A stretch of DNA of 64,000 nucleotides, taken from positions 728,720,484-728,784,483 of the forward strand of contig CM054057.1 of NCBI GenBank assembly GCA_028641055.1, given 5' to 3'. A program made the translations under genes and the position numbers. Positions 34,869-45,897 of the stretch are shown here, one piece after another. The notes beneath the pieces were generated by a model, which was not told the origin of the DNA, ran no database searches, and saw only the letters and a list, made by a program, of their open reading frames with translations. The stretch is from Alopecurus myosuroides (lineage: Eukaryota; Streptophyta; Magnoliopsida; Poales; Poaceae). The number at the start of each line of letters is the position of its first letter. The first letter of the stretch is position 1.

Positions 34869-35562
34869 ATGGACATGACCGGCCGGCTCCGAGCAATGGA
34901 GTTCCACTTCCTCGTCCTCCTCCTCGTCATCGACATCCCCGCACGAGCAAGGGACTGCGCAGCCGAAGCGCCCGGCAGGGCGCACCAAGTTCAAGGAGAC
35001 GCGGCACGCCGTGTACCGCGGCGTGCGGCGCCGCGGCAACGCCGGCCGGTGGGTCTGCGAGGTGCCCGTCCCCGGCCAGCGCGGCGAGCGCCTCTGGCTC
35101 GGGACCTACCTTACCGCTGAGTCCGCCGCCCGCGTGCACGACGCAGCCATGCTCGGCCTTCTCGGCACCTCCGCCTCCGCGTGCCTCAACTTCGCCGACT
35201 CCGCGTGGCTCCTCGCCGTGCCACCCGCGCTCTCCGACCTCGCTCACGTCCGGCGCGCGGCCCTGGCCGCCGTCGCTGACTTCCTGCGCCGGGAGCGCGA
35301 TGACGCTACCGTGCCGGCCATGGAGGCCACTTGCAGCGCGGACAATGCCGGCGGCTGGTCGCAGCCTTATGGTGGCGATGGAGCGTTCGAGGTGCCGGCC
35401 GGGCTGGGCAGCGACATGTTCGAGATGGACATGTCCGGAGAAATGGACCTGGACACGTACTACGCGGCCCTCGCGGAGGGACTGCTGCTGGACCCGCCGT
35501 CGACCGGCGCGTGCTGGGACACGGGAGACGGCGCAGCTGACCCCGACCTCTGGAGCTACTGA
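34869..35562 (+). pseudogene. CBF: CBF/DREB1 AP2-domain transcription factor, apparent N-terminal frameshift
   Basis: CBF/DREB1 proteins bind the CRT/DRE element and activate cold-acclimation genes. Signatures in one frame: [15 protein letters not shown] (34963-35007) before the AP2 domain; VYRGVRRRG then WVCEV and LWLGTY (from 35011); DSAWL (35197-35211) just after it; acidic C-terminus ending LWSY (35548-35559) before TGA. This frame is open from 34879, about 227 residues, the usual CBF length, and begins with a Ser-rich stretch. It has no ATG before the AP2 domain. The only upstream ATGs (34869, 34875, 34896) are in another frame that closes at 35120 without AP2. A one-base change in the GGCC run near 34880-34886 would explain this. 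Unusual AP2 substitutions include CEVPVPG and [12 protein letters not shown]. It is intronless, as expected. Pseudogene, assembly error and non-ATG start all remain possible. Confidence 0.85.
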
Positions 35563-36544
35563 GAAACTTACCTAGCTGCTTTCACACTATGCTGTATGCA
35601 CTGGATCTGTTTCCAGTCAGCATAACAAATACTGTCGAGCCTTTAAACGCATCAAATCCTATGACATGAATGAAAATGACACGTCAGAGGACATCACTGA
35701 TGGATGAATAGTGGACTAGTGGAAAAAGGCTACGATCACTTCATGCGTGTGGTGACTATAACCGGCAACCAAACGAGAAAGATCAACGCATGCTAATCCG
35801 ATAGAGCTGGTCCCAGTACGCTAATCCACATGTTGCGGCTTAGACTCATCCAGGTGGCTATGCTACTGGATTGCTGGGATCTTTTACAGATTTCATATCG
35901 AAATCATCCTCATGCCCACGCCAGCTGGCGGGGCCATTCGGCACTTTTCCTCTAAGAGCATCTCCAGCCGTTTGCCTCCCTAGGAAGCCTTTTTTCAGCC
36001 GGTTAAAGCTGTATTGGCAAAAAATTTGGGCTGGGGGCAAAAATTGTCAGCCGTGCGTTCCCCATCCTCTGCCCCCAGGACGCATGGCAGCAGGTCGCTT
36101 CCCCAGCCTCTGCCCTGGAACTCGTAGTGGTGCAACTCGAGACGAACTGGACAAGCTCCAGCCCCTCCGCCATGTCCTCGTCGCCGGTGGATGTCGACGT
36201 TGCCGGTGGGGCGAGGATGCGCGGGACGGGAACTCCATGGCCGCGACATGGGACATGAATTCAACGAAGCTCTCGTCGGCCGCCTGCACGCTGTACGCAC
36301 GTCCTCGCCCGCGACGGCCGGGCGGCGAGGAGATGTGGGCGACCTCCACAAGTGCGGCGTGACGGCGAGCTCTCGGGGCAGGGGGCCTCTGCGGCCGGGC
36401 GTGCGAGCTCTCGAGGCAGGGAGCCTCTGCGGCTGGGCTCGCGGCAAGGCGGTGGTCGGGCTCACGACGAGGATCTGCGGCCGGGCGCGACAAGGCGGCG
36501 TCCAACCTCTAGCGGCGGCCGGGCCCGCGACGAGGAGGCACGGG
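35563..36544. other. CBF 3' flank and unassigned DNA
   Basis: Starts with the probable CBF 3' untranslated region. From about 35957 (AGAGCATCTCCAGCCG) it becomes GC-rich with open frames on both strands up to 36540, where copia sequence begins abruptly. No protein family is recognised. Confidence 0.4.
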
Positions 36545-39006
36545 TTTTAAGAATCCAAATAGTCCAATGATAATCATCACCATAAGAAGTACCAACATAT
36601 TTATCATAAACATGACCATCTCTAGATTTCATAAGAACATAAGAGGGGTTATATTTTCCGGCAAAGTCATTGTGAGTGGCGTGCCCCCTAGAGGTTTCAC
36701 CACCCACAATGGTGTTCGTCTTCTTATCTTTGATCACCTCTTCTACTTTCACAAATATGGTCTTTTGTGAAGGAGAGGCGACATTCTTCTTCTTGCTGTT
36801 CTACTTTTTCGACTTAGCCACATAGCCAAGTTTCTCCTTTCCATTCTTGACTCTTTTGAGAGTTTATCACCTTATCAAAAAAATCTCACCTCCTACAAGA
36901 TTAGTTGTAACACACGAATTTCTACGCGAGACAACAACATTAGTAGATGGAGAAGACATGACTTGCTTATTAGATTGTTGAGCTTGGAGTTTGTAACGAT
37001 ACTTGGTTAATTTGTCATGAATTTCTTTAAGAGACATGAACTCCTTTTCTAGTTTTTCATGACGATCAACAAGTTTCTCGTGAGAAATTCCTAGCTTCAA
37101 CTCTTCATTTTCAAGAGTTTTAGGAAGAGCAAGAGATTGTTCATTATCGTTCCTAAGTTTGGAAACACGTATAACATAAGTCTCTTCGAGACTAGACATT
37201 TTCTCCTCAAGAGAGGCTCTAATGGAGCGCTCATCTTCAAGAGGCTTTTCAAGCTCTTTGTCATTTCTAGAGTGACCTCCAAAGCTTTCCAAAGTCATGG
37301 TGAGTTCTTACTTTTCATCTACAAGAGAGTTAGCATCATCAAGTTTCCTTAAAAGTGCATTCACCTTTTATTTGGTTTCACCCTTAAGGGTAGCCAACCA
37401 CATGCCTAACTCTTTTGCCTCATCATCATCCTCACAATTATTCTCAACACAATCCAATAATGAGGGAGGATTAGTGACAATAGTTTTGGAGTCGGAAGAG
37501 ATTACCGAAGTGGATTTTGCCATGAGATATGTAGATCGGATAGGCGCGATCTCATTGAGGGATTCAAATAGAGACCGATGAAGAGGAAGAAGTAGCTATG
37601 ACAACGTGGGCCACACCTACCACTTCATCTTCTCCTTCATCTCCGGAGATGTACATTTCCAACATGGCCTCTTCTTGAACATAAAGAGCTCTTGGGACAA
37701 TTCTAGCATAGTTCTTGTTTTGTGGAGCCTTGGTCTCATCTTTGCGAACAAGTTTGCCTTCATTTTCCTCTCTTCGCTCAAAAGGACACTCCTTGACAAA
37801 GTGGTTTGGACTTCCACAATTGTAGCATGTCCTTGGCCGCTCCCCCTTCTTCTTGTAGTTCTTGTTTCTTGGGGGTTTCGGAGCACCAGCTTTATGAGCT
37901 TCCCATCTCTTCCAACAGCCATGCACAGCGAGGGAATGCACTTGTGAGCACCCTTTTTACGTTTCCTCATAGTCTTCAACTTCCTCTACTCGAGCAATTG
38001 CTTTTGACTTCAAGGCTAGATTGGGCGTCTTTCCCAAGCCTCTTGAGCGGGCTAGAGCATCATCGACACTCTTGCGATATAGAAATACTGCAATGAACTC
38101 ATTAAAAACACCAATGGAGTTGAGAGGATTGTAGTCCGCTCTTGTACGGTTGCTCGTGGCGGGGTTCTTCTCGAAATGGGTGATCGCCTTGACAAACTTA
38201 CTCTTGATCCACTCATCAGTGATCTCCTCTTTTCTGAAATCCCTCAATTGATTTGCAAGGGTGACGGTTCTTCTATAGAGCTCTTCGGGAGTCTCATCCT
38301 CTTATATGACGAAGTTTTTGGCCTTGTCGAGAGCAACATCGTACTTGGAGGATGGATGCTCTCATTTCCTTGAAACAAAGTGTTGAGACTATCCCAAGCC
38401 TCCTTGGCTGTCTTGCAACCTCGAATATGAGTGATATGTTCCCGTTGGAGAGCCTTTGGGATGACGTTGACGGCGGTCTTTTTAGTTGTGATTCAACGTC
38501 TTCCCTTGCAGTCAAGTTGCTTGCATCGTAGGGATGAAACCCATGAACCACACTTCTCCACAAGACGGTGCCCGAACCGGAAATGTGATACTCCATTTCA
38601 AACTTTGAAGAAGAAAATTCATTAGTGTTAAGCATGAGAGGAAGTTCAACAGTTAAAATGTGTGGCATTTGGATAATGGGGTGGATGGAGTCATAATTGG
38701 AAGGTGGTGGAACTTGTCAGTTACTCCCCAAGCCATTAGCTGTTTGAGACTTGGAGCCACCGGAATTCCCCCTACCTTAGCCTTTTGTGCGGCTTTTGCC
38801 TTGGCTTTGTCAATGTTTACTTCCATTTCGTCTGTGTCTGGGATAGCATAACTATCCGAACTTTCCGCATCAAAAACATGGTGAGATTCCTCGGTCCCCT
38901 TAGACTTACCCATCATGGCCTCCAGCATCTTCTTAATGCTAGATAACTCCGAACCAACACTAGAGCTAATCTTAGTCAATTGGGTTTGGATTGTTCCAAC
39001 CGTCAA
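36545..39006 (-). pseudogene. Copia gag, broken
   Basis: Read from 39006 down: an N-terminal region with MTVGTIQTQLTK and EAMMGKSKG; a middle part near 38250-37960 with NPATSNRTRADYN and VDDALARSRGLGK; a zinc knuckle CYNCGSPNHFVKEC near 37830; a Glu/Lys/Leu-rich coiled-coil region at 37298-36870; and YVLMKSRDGHVYDKYVGTSY near 36640-36580. Order and motifs are those of SIRE-type copia gag. Multiple frame changes and stops are present. Confidence 0.78.
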
Positions 39007-39119
39007 TTATAGGTTAGCTATAGTGTCGGCCATTTTGGAGATCTCTTCCTTAGAAGCATCGGGGTCATCTCCGTTGGCAATAATACTCTTAGGTGGTTTA
39101 GCCCGATAAAAGAGCCGAG

Positions 39120-39131
39120 GCTCTGATACCA
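39120..39131 (-). other. Primer-binding site of the copia element
   Basis: GCTCTGATACCA on the + strand is TGGTATCAGAGC on the minus strand, complementary to initiator methionine tRNA. Confidence 0.88.
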
Positions 39132-39139
39132 ATTCAAAG

Positions 39140-39605
39140 TGCAATATGGTCAACTAGAGGGGGTGAATATGTGACCTAATATTTTTAATCTTTTACCTTT
39201 TTTATTAGGCTAAGAAAGTAAAAGACACGGTTGTCTAGATGTGAAACTAGATGAACACCCTAAGTGATACGAAAACATGTACGCAACGGAAGCAATATAT
39301 AAAGTACAAGATAACCACAAATATAAACAAGGAGACAAGGATATGTTTCCTGTAGTTCTTTCTTAAGATAAGTACGTCTACGTTGGAGAGGTGGGGAGCC
39401 ACCTAGGTGCTCCTCAATAGCACGAATGTGCACACCTTATTCTCCTTGAGATTCTCCGGTGAGGGAGACTCTCGTTTCCACTATGAGGTCGAATTGAAGT
39501 CGTTGACCAAACCTTTACACAAGGTTGAGGCTACTGCACAAGTTGGATGGAGGCTCTCAATGATCTGAAGCTTCTTGTAACAAGGTGGAAGCTACAAGCA
39601 CTAGG
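39140..39605 (-). repeat. Partial LTR of the copia element
   Basis: Begins on the + strand at TGCAATATGG, a few bases from the primer site. Its distal end is lost at 39605, where the CACTA terminus begins, so only about 466 bp remain. Confidence 0.65.
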
Positions 39606-40649
39606 CACTACAAAATTCCGCGCGGTCTGGGACGTTTCAATACCGTTGGGGATGGGCTCCAAACCGTCGCTAATGGCAATCCGCGACGGTTTTCTCGACG
39701 TAGTGAGAACGTCCCTGATCGACTGTCACGGACGATTCTGCGACGTTAATTTGAACGGGAGAACGTTGAGGATATCCGCAACATTCAGGAAATCGTCGCG
39801 AGCATCTAGGCCATCCGGCCCTGGTCCATTAAGCGACAACGTTGTTTTTCGTCGCTGTCGGCTGACACATGGCAAAGGATTAACTGACGCCCGTTAGCGT
39901 AATCAGCTAACTTCACAGTACAGGCAGCTTACGTCATTACGATCGCAACGTTTTTTCCGTCAAAAATAGATTCTGTTGAGGCCCCTTTTATGACATCACC
40001 AATCCGTTCATGACGTCATAACCGCCGATCCCGTTCACGACGATTTTTGTTGTCGCGGCCTCGACCAATCATGTGAAACCATGTGGACGCCATCAGCGAC
40101 GAACTTGTTAGCGTCCTGGTATGAGATGACGTAACGAGATCACGCCACGTGGAACAATCGTACGTCTGCGCGTGTTTTTTTTTTCGCCGACGATCTCCAG
40201 TCGTCGCGGGCTACGCGGTGACGGATTTGTTTTCCGACCCAAAACGATGCCACGTGGACCAAACGTGTGGTGTCACGTGTCGCCTTTTCCGCGACGTTTC
40301 GGTTTCGTTGTGGAACTACCCGGTCATGAAACGACAAGTGGACCATGTGTACGGTGCCACGTGGCACCTTTTTCGTGATGTTTTTACTTTCGTTGTGGAA
40401 CTGTCCAACCTTAAAACGGCACGTGGGCATGGCATACGACACCTAATCCGGGTCTATTTTTACGTTACGATACTACAACGTTTTTTTTCATGCGAGATGG
40501 GTGCTTAAATAATCGTTCAAATTGACCTTTCCATGTTCCATTTGAATTTTTTTATGCATCAAATACAGAATTTGCAACACTAGTGGTTTATTTTACAGAA
40601 AAGCAAACCAACATACAAAAATTCAGTTTTCAGCAACACGACCATAGTT

Positions 40650-40858
40650 TCAATTACCACATATGCGCTGAGCTAACTGCTCAAGCAGGGCAACTCCTTC
40701 TTGTTGGCACGTTTTTAGCTCATCTTGTTCCTTCCGCATTTCTTCCATTTCAAATGCAAACCGGAGTCTCATTCGCTCAGATTCTGCATTCGCCGCCCTC
40801 AAATCAGCAATTGTGCTGCGCATATTGGCATGTCCCCCTCTCTCAACATCAGTTTGCA
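40650..40858 (-). pseudogene. Coiled-coil exon of the second CACTA element, split by Tat-2
   Basis: On the minus strand the exon runs from an acceptor-like ATAG near 53970 down to 53836 and resumes at 40858, ending with TGA at 40652-40650. Across the insertion point, with one copy of the target duplication counted, the frame continues without a break. The right-hand part is Lys/Arg- and Asp/Glu-rich (SEDEDDT); the left part is a heptad-like coiled coil (RLRFAFEMEEMRKEQDEL). It looks like the C-terminal exon of a CACTA-encoded protein. The other half is at 53836-53970. Confidence 0.55.
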
Positions 40859-40863
40859 CTTGG
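40859..40863. repeat. Target duplication of Tat-2 (left copy)
   Basis: CTTGG at 40859-40863 matches CTTGG at 53831-53835, immediately outside the two LTRs. Confidence 0.92.
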
Positions 40864-41352
40864 TGACGAAGGAATGGATATTAGACCTTGCGGGAAAGGG
40901 CACCACCATCTCCGGCCCAAGGTTAAGGCCCAAGATCAGGAGTCCTTGGAGCACCGAAAGGCCCGCACAAAGCCCACCTGCAATATCTTGCGGGCTAAGG
41001 AAACCTATAACCGACTTAGGGTTAGAGTTCGAGTCCTCTCCGGGAAGGGTTTGAGACCTGGCCACCTATATAAGGCCAGGAGAGCCACCGGTAGAGGACC
41101 AAGCAACACCGCAACACCAAAGCCTTGAGCTCGAGATCATACTCTCGACTTGAGCCACCATCATTGTAACCGATCTACTCGATTAATACAGATGGATAGA
41201 GGCAGGAGTAAGGGTTTTACCTCTACGAGGGCCCCGAACCTGGGTAAATCTTGCCCCCTGTTTAGCCGACGATCGCCACCAGCGCTCATGGGTTCTCCTA
41301 TTCGAAACCCTATGGGTTCACTTGAGGGATTTGCCGAACAAAGGATTCGACA
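40864..41352 (+). repeat. 5' LTR of Tat-2
   Basis: 489 bp, TGACGAAGG to ATTCGACA. Contains the TATA box at 41067-41073. An open frame with ATG at 41288 begins inside its last 65 bp and runs out through the primer site. Confidence 0.95.
41067..41073 (+). promoter_or_regulatory. TATA box in the Tat-2 LTR
   Basis: TATATAA in CACCTATATAAGGCC. The same sequence occurs in the 3' LTR near 53545. It is the likely core promoter for the genomic transcript. Confidence 0.75.
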
Positions 41353-41713
41353 ATTGGCACCGTCTGTGGGAACGGCGGGCGCTGGATCACCGGCGTCTTC
41401 GGCTTCATCGACAACTTCTCGTTGGAAACCTTCGACCGCGGCTCCGTACAATCCTATACGGATCGGATCTGTCGTAGTCACCCATCACTCGCCGGAATCT
41501 CGCCCGGTATTCGACGATCTGGAAAAAAGCGTCACCTTGACGTTCGGGAACCTGAAGTTCGTGACCGACAGGGATGGAATCTTCCACTTCCCGGAAGAAT
41601 CAGGGTCTGAATCAGGAGCCGTCGACTTGCGCCTCCGTCTGGAGAAAAGCGGCGAGTCCGTCCGCCTCAACGCCAACGACTACCATACCCTCTCGACAGA
41701 GGAACCTTCATGA
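41288..41713 (+). CDS. Leader reading frame starting in the LTR and crossing the primer site
   Basis: ATG 41288 opens a 141-codon frame that leaves the LTR at 41352, passes through the primer site (as IRQLAPSVGT) and continues to TGA at 41711. It is in the same frame as the downstream gag ATG. Tat-1 keeps the same peptide blocks (RQLAPSVGT, HSPESR, VTLTF, the last in a shifted frame). Conservation between two diverged copies suggests it is, or was, translated, either as a small upstream protein or as an N-terminal extension of gag. No domain recognised. Confidence 0.4.
   Translation: MGSPIRNPMGSLEGFAEQRIRQLAPSVGTAGAGSPASSASSTTSRWKPSTAAPYNPIRIGSVVVTHHSPESRPVFDDLEKSVTLTFGNLKFVTDRDGIFHFPEESGSESGAVDLRLRLEKSGESVRLNANDYHTLSTEEPS
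41355..41371 (+). other. Primer-binding site of Tat-2
   Basis: TGGCACCGTCTGTGGGA, two bases after the LTR. Tat-1 has TGGCGCCGTCTGTGGG in the same place. It is not the methionine-tRNA type; I do not assign the tRNA. Confidence 0.75.
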
Positions 41714-41773
41714 GTACAAAGAGCTTTCCGATCTACGCCTAGGACGCACGAGCCACGACTGGCACAAGTCTGC

Positions 41774-43660
41774 ATGGCAGGATCAGAGCAACCCCCGGAG
41801 ACAGAACATAGTGCAGCGGAACACGCCATAATCGGCGTCTCGCGGGAAGCATGTGATCGCGCCAAGGAGGCTATGCGGACGATCAAGACACCCGCAGCAG
41901 ATTCACCACACGAGGATATGGTTCCCTACCATTATCATCTCGTGAGAGCAGCCGCAACCATCAAGGATGCGCGGATAGATCTGGCCTGTCGAAGAAGAGC
42001 GGCGGATGAATCAAGTCAGCGACGAGCTGAGCTGTCCTTAGCACCCTCGGTCGGTACCCGACCCGCGAGGAAGGGATACGCATCAACATCCAGGGATATC
42101 GAGTCCTGGGGCGGGACCAGCAGGTCGGTTACGCCCTCCCTCATGCGAGTCGATGATGACGGGAACGTCTACCCGCAAACTCCTGCCGCCGCGGTCCTGG
42201 CCGCAGCAACTTACATGCAAATGAACCGGCCGACAGAAAGCGACCCTCGAGCAGAGCAGTACAAACAAGTGCGCAAAGGGCTAGGACTGGCAGCCGCAAG
42301 GCTCGCCTCCTATGACCGCAAGAAGGCCGCGGAGCAGCTGGAAAAAGAGAAGGAGAAAGAGAAAGAAAAAGAGGCGTCGCGCAAGCATAGGAGCCCTTCG
42401 CCAAGAAGAGACAAATCGCCACTCCGTGGTCGAGGAAAAGAGGCTCGACGTCGTGGCGACAGTCGAAGAAGCAGCGAGGATAGCCCGAGGGACAAAAGTT
42501 CGCGAGATCACAGCAGCTGCTCGCAAAAACGAAGCAAGGAGCGAGGATAGCCCGAGGGACAAAAGTTTGCGAGGAAGGACACTGACCGCGACAAGTCAGG
42601 ATACGACGCGCGATCGGATCTCGCACAAAATAAGGTGGACAGGGCAAGAGCAGCGCGATATCGCGAACGCTCTTCGTCCGGCTCTTCGGATGATGAAACA
42701 TGTGGTGCACTTTGCTTCGCCCGCAGCATCCGAGAAGCACCCCTGCCCAAAAGATTCAAGCTCAGCACAGAAGTGACAAAGTACGACGGCTCACTCGAGG
42801 CTTCTCAGTGGCTAAACGATTACCTCACGGCAGTAAAATGCCAGCGTGGGAACAAGAACACGGCTATGCAATATCTCAATCTACATCTCATCGGCGCAGC
42901 CCGTAGCTGGCTGGAAAGGAGGCCAAGATCTTGTTACGCATCGTGGGACGACCTGCACAGTGACTTCTGCAAAAACTTCCAGTCGACTTACAAGAGGCCA
43001 GCCACCATCGAAGAGCTACGAGCCTGCAAGCAGAAAAGCGGAGAATCCACCCGCGAGTACATCCAGCGATGGACCACGCTCAGGAACACCGCGGGAACCA
43101 TCTCGGAAGAAGTAGCGATTGAAGCCTTCGCAAAAGGCGCCCGAAGGACTGCTTTCAGAGAGGAGCTAGGCAGAGCCGCACCCAAAACTATTGGGGAGCT
43201 GATGAACATAGCCGACAAATGGGCTAATGGAGAAGACGCAGTACGCAATGAGAGAGCATCATCACTCGCACCCGAGGAAGATCGCCATGGCCGAAGAAAG
43301 AGAAGGAAATACTACGATCACGAGGATCAAGAGGAAATGGTAGCAGCGGAATTCACGCGAAGTCGCGACACCGGACGACGTGGAAATCGCGAATGGAAAC
43401 CAAAGGTTGAAGAAAAAAGTCCCGAGGAGGACCTTGATTCTTACTGCTCGCTACATCTGTTTACAGATAAGCGTACGGGCAAAACCAAGGCAATGCACCT
43501 CCTCAAGGATTGTCGGAAGTTCCATGACATTCATGAGGCTTTCTCGAAGAAAAGCAGATTAGCAGCTACTCCAAATTACCCGCCACTTCCAGGAGGAGGC
43601 CACCAAGGGTTCCAGCCGCCACAAACCCTACCTCCACCAGCAAATCCAAACATGGCTTAG
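41774..43660 (+). pseudogene. Gag of Tat-2, one in-frame stop
   Basis: Start ATG 41774 (MAGSEQPPETEHS). An N-terminal region with DDDGNVYPQTPAAA is followed by a Lys/Glu run and a Ser/Arg-rich basic tract. A TAG at 42548-42550 interrupts; the same frame then continues with KRFKL, YDGSLEASQWLNDYLTAVK, the capsid-like core (WTTLRNTAG), a basic segment and a proline-rich tail to TAG at 43658. A near-repeat of GAGGATAGCCCGAGGGAC with a 67-bp period lies at the first stop. Comparison with Tat-1 shows the reading frame originally continued past 43660 towards protease. Confidence 0.85.
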
Positions 43661-45897
43661 TTGCACTGCCAGCGCCACCTGCACAAAACTCCGGAGGCAA
43701 TGCGTACCCGAATCCGGCAGGACAACTAGCAATGATCCAGAAGGTATGTCCATCCCGCAGAGCTCAAAAGACTAACACAAGGCAGTTGTGCATGGCTGTG
43801 CAGACTCCGCCAACAAAGACCGAATATATACTTGAAGATGGCGGATCAACCGATTACATTCTCAATGAAAGACCACCCGCCACGAGTCTATCGACAAGGA
43901 CACGCCGCCCTCGTAATCCAATCACAAATTGACAACTACGATCTGGCCCGCGTATTATTCATGGACGGAGGCAGCGGAATCAACATTATCTACACGGACA
44001 CACTCCGTCGGATGAACAAGAACCTGGATGGCCTTGCGGAATTAGAAACATCCTTCCACGGGATAGTTCCGGGAAAGCCAATCTGTCCACTCGGAACAAT
44101 TAATCTAGAAGTTGTGCTGGGCAATAAAAGCAACTGCAGAAGAGAATTCCTTGACTTCGAAGTCGTCGACTGGCGCTCACAGTACCACGCCATTCTTGGT
44201 CGAACATCGTTCGCCGGATTCATGGCAGTACCACATTATGCGTACCTGAAGCTCAAGTTACCCGGAGAATACAGTGTTATCACCATCGACGGCAATTTTC
44301 AGAAATCCAACAAGTGCGGCATTGAGTTCAACGAGATCGCAAAGACTTTCGGGATGCAAGAAGAATTGCAAGAGCTGGCAAAAACCACGGATCACTCCGT
44401 GATGCCCCTCACGAAGAAAAACGCGCCCGAATTGGAGTTCAGCGCCAATAGCGACACCCGAAAACATCAGGTGCACCCGACAGATTCTGCGAAGACGGCG
44501 ATGGTCTCAACTACCCTCTCACAAGCATAGGAAAGCGCGCTCGTCGAACTCCTCCGTGAGCACTGGGAAATTTTTGCCTGGCAGCCCTCACATCTGCCAG
44601 GAATACCCAAGGAGTTCGCCGAGCACTCACTCGAAGTCTTCAAGGATGCTAAACCCACCAAGGAGACCACTCGACGGTTCTCAGAACCCAAGCAGAAAGC
44701 GCTTGGAGAAGAAGTGAATAGATTGCTAGCTGCCAAATTCATCAGGGAGATCAAGATATCCACTTGGTTAGCAAACCCGGTGTTGGTCCCCAAAAAGAAC
44801 ACTGACATCCTTCGAGTGTGCATTGACTACACGTCATTGAATAAGCACTGCCCCAAGGATAACTTTCCCCTCCCGCGAATCGACCAGATCGTGGACTCTA
44901 CGGCAGGGTGTCAGCACCTCTCCTTCCTGGACGCTTATTCGGGATATAATCAGATCCGGATGAAGCAGGAAGACGAAGAAAAGACAGCATTCATCACACC
45001 ACACGGTGTATACTGCTACACGATAATGCCCTTCGGGCTCAAGAACGCAGGCGCAACATATCAGCACTGCATGCAAAAATGCCTCGTCAAGCTTATTGGC
45101 AAAAACGTACAAGTATACGTTGACGACATCGTCATCAAGACCCGAGTAGAGGATACACTCCTCGAGGACGTTAGAGAAACATTCGATTCTCTCAACGCAT
45201 ACAGGATCAAGCTTAATCCAACAAAATGTGTTTTCGGCGTCCCAGCGGGAAAACTTCTCAGGTACCTGGTATCCGCCAGAGGCATCGAAGCCAACCCAGA
45301 GAAAATACAAGCAATTTTGACGATGAAGGAGCCAACCAATCTACGCGGAGTCCAGCAGCTCGCGGGGCGACTAGCCCCTTAAGCAGGTTTATCGCGCGAT
45401 TGGGAGAGCAAGCACTGTCTTTTTACAAGCTGCTGAAGAAGACGGACAAATTCGAGTGGACACCAGAAGCTAAATAAGCGTTCACAGACTTGAAACAATC
45501 GTTCCAAAGCAGATGCGTCCTTGCAACGCCGCAAGAGAGGGAGCCACTTTAGCTATACCTAGCCGCAACAAATCAGGTCATCAGCACAGCAATCGTAGTC
45601 GAACGACCTGAGGAGGGCAAGGCATATGGAGTCCAACGACGGATCTATTACATAAGCGAAGTGCTTTCGCCATGCAAACAAAGATACCCTCACTACCAGA
45701 AGCTTGCCTATGGAGTCGTTCTTACAGCTCGAAAACTAAAGCACTACTTCCAGGAACACGCCATCACAGTGGTTAATGATGCATCACTCGGTACAATCAT
45801 GAACAACCCTATGGCATCCGGAAGAATAGCAAAGTGGAGCATCGAGTTGGGCGCTTGGGATATCACCTATACAGGACGCAATGCAGTAAAATCCTAG
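43661..45897 (+). pseudogene. Tat-2 pol: protease, reverse transcriptase and first RNase H, broken
   Basis: The gag tail continues in another frame to about 43830, with MIQKVCPSRRAQK. Protease follows with MDGGSGINII near 43965 and AILGRTSFAGF. After a TAG at 44528 the same frame gives RT: VLVPKKN, VCIDYTSLNKHCPKDNFPLP, FGLKNAGATYQ and YVDD at 45116-45127, then VDDIVIKT, the Tat/Athila-type RT signature. The frame shifts near 45376 into RNase H, which carries TAA at 45475, TAG at 45550 and TAG at 45895. Most of these look like single transitions. RT and RNase H from this copy would be non-functional. Confidence 0.85.

Larger units (their letters stand above)
36545..39605 (-). mobile_element. 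Ty1/copia element (SIRE/Maximus-like), truncated
   Basis: On the minus strand: a partial LTR (39605-39140), a methionine-tRNA primer site (39131-39120), then gag pieces down to 36545, where the sequence is lost before protease and RT. The other LTR is missing. Gag features point to the SIRE lineage. The LTR is itself cut at 39606 by the second CACTA element. Confidence 0.8.

Noticed and set aside
35957..36540. AGAGCATCTCCAG start and GC-rich frames as a MITE or host gene
   Set aside because: The opening resembles a sequence common in grass repeats, but I see no terminal inverted repeat, target duplication or protein family.
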